From positions 44,734,652 through 44,746,151 of the forward strand of contig CM022665.1 in the NCBI GenBank assembly GCA_012295275.1: DNA of 11,500 nucleotides. The letters are read 5' to 3'. The first letter of the stretch is position 1. Each line of letters begins with the position of its first letter. Below are positions 1 through 6,400 of this stretch, piece after piece. The translations under genes were made by a program, and so were the position numbers. The DNA is from Chrysomallon squamiferum (lineage: Eukaryota > Mollusca > Gastropoda > Neomphalida > Peltospiridae). The notes beneath the pieces are model-generated. The model saw only the letters and a list, made by a program, of their open reading frames with translations. It was not told the DNA's origin and searched no databases.

Positions 1-296
1 GAAAACAGAAGAAGAAAAAGAATAAATTGCCCTACCCAGTATTTGATCCTAAAAGTAGAATATTGTTAAGACTGAATGGAAATGAAATGGTTTTTTTTAT
101 CATTTCTGTGGCTGCTGGATAATCAGAATGCCAATTGTTATTGTTATTTAAGTTACAATTTCATTCAATAGCTTTCAACTTTTAATTTTTAAAAAAATTT
201 TAAAATATTTATTTGTGTAAAAAAAAAAAAAAAAAAAAAAAAATATATTTTAAAATTTTTTAATGTTTTGTATAAATGTTCTTGTTTTGTTTTCAG
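1..296 (+). other. Partial intron upstream of exon A
   Basis: AT-rich non-coding DNA. An imperfect AT inverted repeat (189-210 with 241-263) flanks a 25-nt A run at 219-243. The last 20 bases form the pyrimidine-rich acceptor of exon A. No earlier exon could be supported here. Confidence 0.7.
189..263. repeat. AT inverted repeat enclosing poly-A (219-243)
   Basis: Left arm 189-210 and right arm 241-263 are reverse complements apart from a two-base difference (about 21 paired A/T positions). The loop is mostly the 25-A run. The stem ends 33 nt before exon A. It may be a chance product of low-complexity sequence. Confidence 0.5.
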
Positions 297-443
297 AACA
301 ATGTTGGCCAGAGTGGTGGTAAAGTAGGTCTTGACCTCAATGTTATGATTGCATGGCAGAACAACTTCAATGGCAGCAGCATAGTAGTCAGTATTCTTGA
401 CGATGGTGTTGATCACAATCACCTTGATCTGATTGACAACTAT
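297..443 (+). CDS. Exon A: catalytic Asp exon
   Basis: 49 codons, phase 0 at both ends. The acceptor is a pyrimidine-rich TTGTTTTGTTTTCAG ending at 296; the donor is a consensus GTAAGT at 444. It encodes the DLNV...AW segment, IVVSILDDG with the catalytic Asp at 399-401 and the second Asp (furin D154, S2 pocket), then NHLDL, which carries a family calcium ligand Asp. An Asn-Gly-Ser N-glycosylation sequon lies at residues 25-27. This is the first exon seen; prodomain exons must lie further upstream. Confidence 0.93.
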
Positions 444-3432
444 GTAAGTGGAGATTTTCACTAAAACTTATATCATAAAAAAAAAAGATAAAACAAATCC
501 AAAAAAAAAATGATAATATATTTATATATAATCCCTGCCAAAAAATAAAACAGAAAAAGAAATTATAACTAAAAATTGATTAATATGATATTCCATTTTG
601 TAAATTACTTTCTTAATAACATTTACATTTTTTTTTTCTCAGTCTTAATAATAAAATGTTTATCAGCAAAGCTTGTAAAGGAATAAAAGCCTTAATAAAT
701 TTAATCGGATTATAAACAGTTATTTTACACTGCTTATTAAACTTAAAGACCACTTTGTGAATCAGTCAGAATGTTATAAGTACCAGTTAATTTTGGGTCT
801 TTTTATATATCATGAATAAATACTGCCTTTTATTGACAATTGCACTGACATCATTGGTCTTAAGTCAGATTGTGTTTGTAGATTTTTGTTGTTACACCTG
901 ATCATAATAATCGCTTTGGGTTTGTGAACATTCTTGAATATGGCTTAACTCAGACAATTCAAGCTGTCACAATATAATTTTAGCTGCATACATACTATTG
1001 CATTTCTAAAATTGTTATAATGATCATGATCAACATTATTATTATTGTTATTATTATTATTATTTTCATTTTTATTTTATTATTTTTTTCATTTTTATTT
1101 TATTTACTTTTATTATTATTATTTTGTTCTGTTATTTTTTTTTTAATGAAATTGTTGTAAGGATAAAACATGTAGTTATTTATACAATAGAAAATAGAAA
1201 TAATTAACTTTCAGTTCATGGTATCAATACAGGATGAATAAATTTCATCTTTTTTTTTTAAATTTTTATTTTTATTTCTTTTAAATTTGAAGGATCCAAA
1301 TGCGAGCACAGATTTGAATGATCTGACAGACAAAAGAAAAGACCCAATGCCAAACACAGAGGATTCAAGAAACAGGTAAATAAAACTGAAATATAAAATT
1401 GAATATTACTAAAAATAATTAAAATAAAATAAAATAAAATGAAATAAAAAAAACAAACAAACAAAAACAACAATGACAAAAAAACAAAAACAAACAAAAA
1501 AAACCCCACCTATATTTAACAAGTGTAAAATATACTACAAAACAATTACAAATGAAATTTATGATAATCAGTTCTGAAGCTGCATTGTGTCTTTTCAGTG
1601 TTGTTAGTGGTGAGATTTAATTAACAAATATGTGACTGTTATGAATGAAATTAATTACATGAAGTTTCATGGTAACAGTTTTATGCATGTTGACTATCGT
1701 ATGTAAATTTAAAACATACACCCATCATGATCTGCATGAACCATTAATCACAAACCACAAAGTAGACGAAAACATAACTCACAAATTTTTCATCTAATTG
1801 AATTTTTTCATAGATCCTGACCAAGGTTGTTCATTTTCAGGTTTGGTTAAGATTTAAGAATGTGGTTGTGTGTGTTATATGTGGTGTGTGTGTATGTGTG
1901 TATATGTGTGTGTGTGTTAAGGATAAAATTGTACATGTGTGTGTGTGTTGTGTGTTTGTGTAAGCAAGCGCGTATGTGTATCTTTTGTGTGTTAAATTTA
2001 TAAATCATAATTAAGGTTTTGATCTTTTTTTTTCTGCCTTGCTTAGGAGAACAGTTCAGGTAAGATAAGTGTAGTGTTGGGTTGGTTTGGTTACTGTTGT
2101 ATATATTTAATTTTTATTATTATTTTTTATTCTGTTGATAATTCTAGGACATGGATTTTGTGGTTATAATTATTACTGTTTTGTTTTGTTCTTTTATTGG
2201 CTTCTTTTGCTGTTATATTTAAATTCTGTTGATTATTATTTAATGTGTTGATATGCAAATGAATATCCATTGTTTGCTCTAATATACATTACATACACAT
2301 GCAAACCCACACATGATTAGTCAGTCATATCTAAACATTGTTGAAAAAATGTTTTTAAGAATTTTTTTTTTTTTGTGTAGCCTTTTAAAGTACAGTTTCA
2401 TGTACTTGTCAAATATTTATGAAATAAATGTTATTTGCCTAATCTGTTTTTCAATGTTACACTATACAAACACAATCAGATATATTATATACACATATGT
2501 ACAAAGTACAGTCATCTTTATAATTTAAATAAACTGGATTTTGTATAATTGTTTTATTTTTGTATATATTGGAAACGTTTAATTATATCTTGCATGAGTG
2601 AATATTTAGCATGCATGGATGGAGTTTGAACATACGAATCGAAAAAAATGCAAATTTATGACATCTGTGTTTTTCAATTATTTTTATTTTTATTTTATTT
2701 TTAAATCCATAAGCCAGATAGAACATGCAGTTTAAATGTGTATCACTGATAATTAACGACAATTTCTTTTTTTCTCACTATGTCGAAGCTAAAAATTATA
2801 ACGCAGTAATATGGCTATTTGAGTCTATCTTTTATAGTGAAAAGTTAAAAACTATTTTTTTTTTAAATGCATGTGATGTGAAAATTAAATGTATACTGAA
2901 CACAACAATGTTTATGTTAATGTCTCAGTCTGTAAGCTTATAAATAAAAACCAAAACAATAGTAATAAATAATAATTTTAATGATGATGATGTTGATGAT
3001 GATAATGAAGATTATAAAAAATAAAGTAGAAAGACAACTGTGTCGATCCTTCCCAAATAAAAATCTTATCAGATATTTCTTTATATTATTTTCTAAACTA
3101 AACCTCCTGAGCATAATTAAACAAAATAATTTTATTATTATTTTTTTAAATATTATTATTATATTTCCTACAAAAGAAAACTGAAAAATTAATCAAGTAA
3201 AAATAAATAATCATGGATTTTATTCATCTGAAAATTTAAAAATTTAATGGGTTTTTTTAAATTATTCTTATATATATTTTTATTTAACTTCAGCCATGGA
3301 ACTCGTTGTGCTGGTGAAATTGCATCCAAGGCTGGAAATAATGTCTGTGGAGTTGGCATAGCTTTTGGAGCCAGAATCGGGGGTAAATGTTTTAGTTATC
3401 ACTTCACATGCAAAAATCCATGACAGACTGAG

Positions 3433-3467
<35 letters not shown>

Positions 3468-6400
3468 ATAATAAAAAAAAAAAAAATGGCGCATATAATA
3501 ACTTAAAAAAAATTTTTATGATTTTATTCAGTTGTGGTGCATCAGACATAATTAAAATGCATTACTTAATTTAGATAATTTTTACGATTTTTAAAAAAGA
3601 AAGTTATTTTGTCTGATAAGCTGACATATTATTAAAATACCTTATTGATTATTAATTTATTCTGGATTGATTTATTAATTTATTTTAGGTGTGAGGATGC
3701 TTGATGGTAAAAATAAAGGTCATATCATCTGATAAACTGACATATTATTAAAATACATTATTGATTATTATTTTTAATTGATTTATTGATTTATTTTAGG
3801 TGTGAGGATGCTTGACGGCACTGTCACCGACTCTCTCGAGGCTGCAGCTCTGAACTTCAACATCGACTACATCGACATTCTGAGTGCTTCGTGGGGTCCA
3901 AAAGATGACGGCAGAACAATGGAGACTCCCAAACACTATGCAACTCAAGCTTTGGAACATGGTGCTAAACATGTGAGTGGAATATTAGAAATATTTTTAC
4001 ACAAAAACAAATGATCTTTTTTTTAAAATTTTGTTTGTTTGTTTAGGTCAGGGCTGTGCAACCTGTGGCCATGCAAAGGATGTCACCTCATCACATTTAA
4101 TGTCTCCTTTGAAATCTAACGAAGCTGCTTGTCATATAAAAAACCTCATACAGATGCCATACACAACAATATGTCCAGTATTCATTTTTAGATCGGGACA
4201 GTTTTAAAGTTGTTTAATTTAATAAAAGTAATAAATAATATTAATAACCGCTTTATTTTGACTTTAATGGGAATGATGGAGAATGACGTCAGTTCTCATG
4301 GAAACAAGGTAAATGCACTCATTATTTATATGCAGCATTTTAAGTCACAGATGTTCACTGTTAGAAAGTTATGCAAAATCATGTATGTTACCCTTTCAGA
4401 TTATGTGTAATCACAATGACATTTGTGCGGCCATAGTGTCAGTGAGAGTTAAAACACTTTGGCCTATAAAATCAGAAAGTCTGTGCACCCTTGGTTTAGG
4501 TTATAGTGTAGTTGTAAAACACAAGAGTAACAATGTTTAAATTTTAACATGGAAATTAAATGCATTGGACTGTCTAAGCAGCCTGATTTAAAACAGATGT
4601 AAAAATAGCATTCAAACAAGAATTAAATTTTAATGAATCTATTCCTGTTTTGTTGTTTGGGATGAACAGTATAGTCATTTGTCATAATAGGTTTGTTTAT
4701 TTGGGAAATAATTTAGGAAATAGCTATTTTATTTCTACTGATAGGACTCTTATCATACAAGTTATCATGAATAATAGTATATACATTTTATTTTATATTT
4801 AATTACAGAAATGTAAAATGATAGTTAAATAGATAAACTGTTTCATTTTCACTGTCTTGTACCAGTTGGAATCTTAACACACAGGAGTAAATTATCATGA
4901 ACAATATTATATACTGTCAGCTACTAACATTTATATTTATTTTATTACACAGAGGAAAATTAAAAGGATCAGTTAATGCTAGTTTGAATAGATTATATAA
5001 ATAAACTATTTTATTTCCAAATTTTTTTTTTTGGGGGGCTAATATTATTCTTTTCACAGAGATGTAAGTTATCATAAATAATAATATACAGTGTCAGTTA
5101 TAACATTTTTATTTAATTAATGTAAAAATGGTAGCTAAATGGATAAACTATTTCATTTCTACTGTGTAAAATGGTAGTTAAATGGATAAACTAGTTTATT
5201 TCTACTGTGTAAAATGGTAGTTAAATGGATAAACTATTTTATTTCTACTGTGTAAAATGGTAGTTAAATGGATAAAACTATTTTATTTCTACTGTGTAAA
5301 ATGGTAGTTAAATGGATAAAACTATTTTATTTCTACTGTGTAAAATGGAAAAACTATTTGCTTTCTACTGAGTAAAATGGAAAAACTATTTGCTTTCTAC
5401 TGTGTAAAATGGTAAAACTATTTGCTTTCTACTGTGTAAAATGGTAAAACTATTTTATTTCTGCTATGTTTTGCATATGTGTCATCATATGGGCCAATGG
5501 GTTGTCATGAATAATAACAACATACAAGGTCAGCTACAAAATTTTAAAAAAATTTAAATCTGTTGTACAGGGAAGACATGGGAAAGGAACAATCTATGCA
5601 TGGGCGACTGGTAATGGGGGAGCCAATGATGACGACTGTGGTGCTGACGGCTACGTCTCCAGCATTTACACGCTGTCGTTTGGCTCCATCACAGACATGG
5701 GTCGACGGCCGTACTTCATGGAGAACTGCACTTCGACCTTGGCAGTGGTGCCCTCTGGTGGGGAGGAGGTAAAGGGAGAGGAGAGAGTGCACGACAGAGT
5801 CAAACTGAAGGTGGTAAGTTTAAAAACTTGATTCGTTTATAAAAGATTCGGTTTCAGGTTGTGTGTTGGAAAGGTTTTGTGACATTCATTCTATGAGGTT
5901 TTTTTTTTTTATTTATTGCTGAATCAGAGATTTCTGTGGATTCAGACTGTAAAACTTGATTATGTTTGGCTAAGATGGTATATTTTTTTGGTCCATTTAA
6001 AAAGAAAAAATAGTCTTGGACAAGTATCATTGCTTTTAATGCCATATTTAAATGTTTTATATCCTGAAACAAAAACAGTAAAAAGTAGTTAGACATCTTA
6101 ACATTAATATGGTTGTCCTTTGATTTTCACTGAGTGTTATGGAATGAATTGTAACAATTGTCCTTTCTGAGAATGAGTCATCATTGTTGCTTATTAATAC
6201 TCTAGTGACAAAGCATAAGGTGTCTGTTAGGCTAGTGACATAGTGTAAGGTGTTTGTTAGACTAGTGACATAGTGTAAGGTGTCTGTTAGGCTAGTGACA
6301 TAGTGTATAATGTCTGTTAGACTAGTGACATAGTGTAAGGTGTCTGTTAGACTAGTGACATAGTGTAAGGTGTCTGTTAGACTAGTGACATAGTGTATAA

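Larger units (their letters stand above)
3383..3799 (+). other. Intron C-D with poly-A tracts and a duplicated 3' splice site
   Basis: 417-nt intron, donor GTAAAT. It holds A29 (3437-3465), ATAATA, A14 (3473-3486), and a tandem duplication that covers its whole second half. Confidence 0.85.
3973..5570 (+). other. Intron D-E with hAT element and tandem repeats
   Basis: 1598 nt, donor GTGAGT, acceptor CTGTTGTACAG. Contains a complete non-autonomous hAT-type element (4049-4493), diverged higher-order repeats (4758-5163 and 5501-5545) and a 43/32-bp minisatellite (5121-5464). 4502-4757 shows nothing beyond AT-rich DNA. Confidence 0.85.

Noticed and set aside
3-110. Possible upstream exon with a basic stretch and a PVFDP-like motif before exon A
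   Set aside because: A frame beginning KQKKKNKLPYPVFDP faintly recalls the mature N terminus of convertases, but no acceptor lies in the window, the only nearby donor-like site (GTTAAG at 64) leaves the wrong phase for exon A, and the family's QWYL block is missing.
1258-1509. Minus-strand hydrophobic 83-codon frame resembling a membrane peptide
   Set aside because: It comes from A/T-rich tracts and the antisense of exon B; composition explains the hydrophobicity.
3437-3486. Processed retroposon tail
   Set aside because: A-rich tract only; no target duplication, promoter boxes or retroposon body identified.
5613-5615. PC2-type oxyanion Asp
   Set aside because: The codon is AAT (Asn), so the gene is not a PC2 orthologue on this residue.
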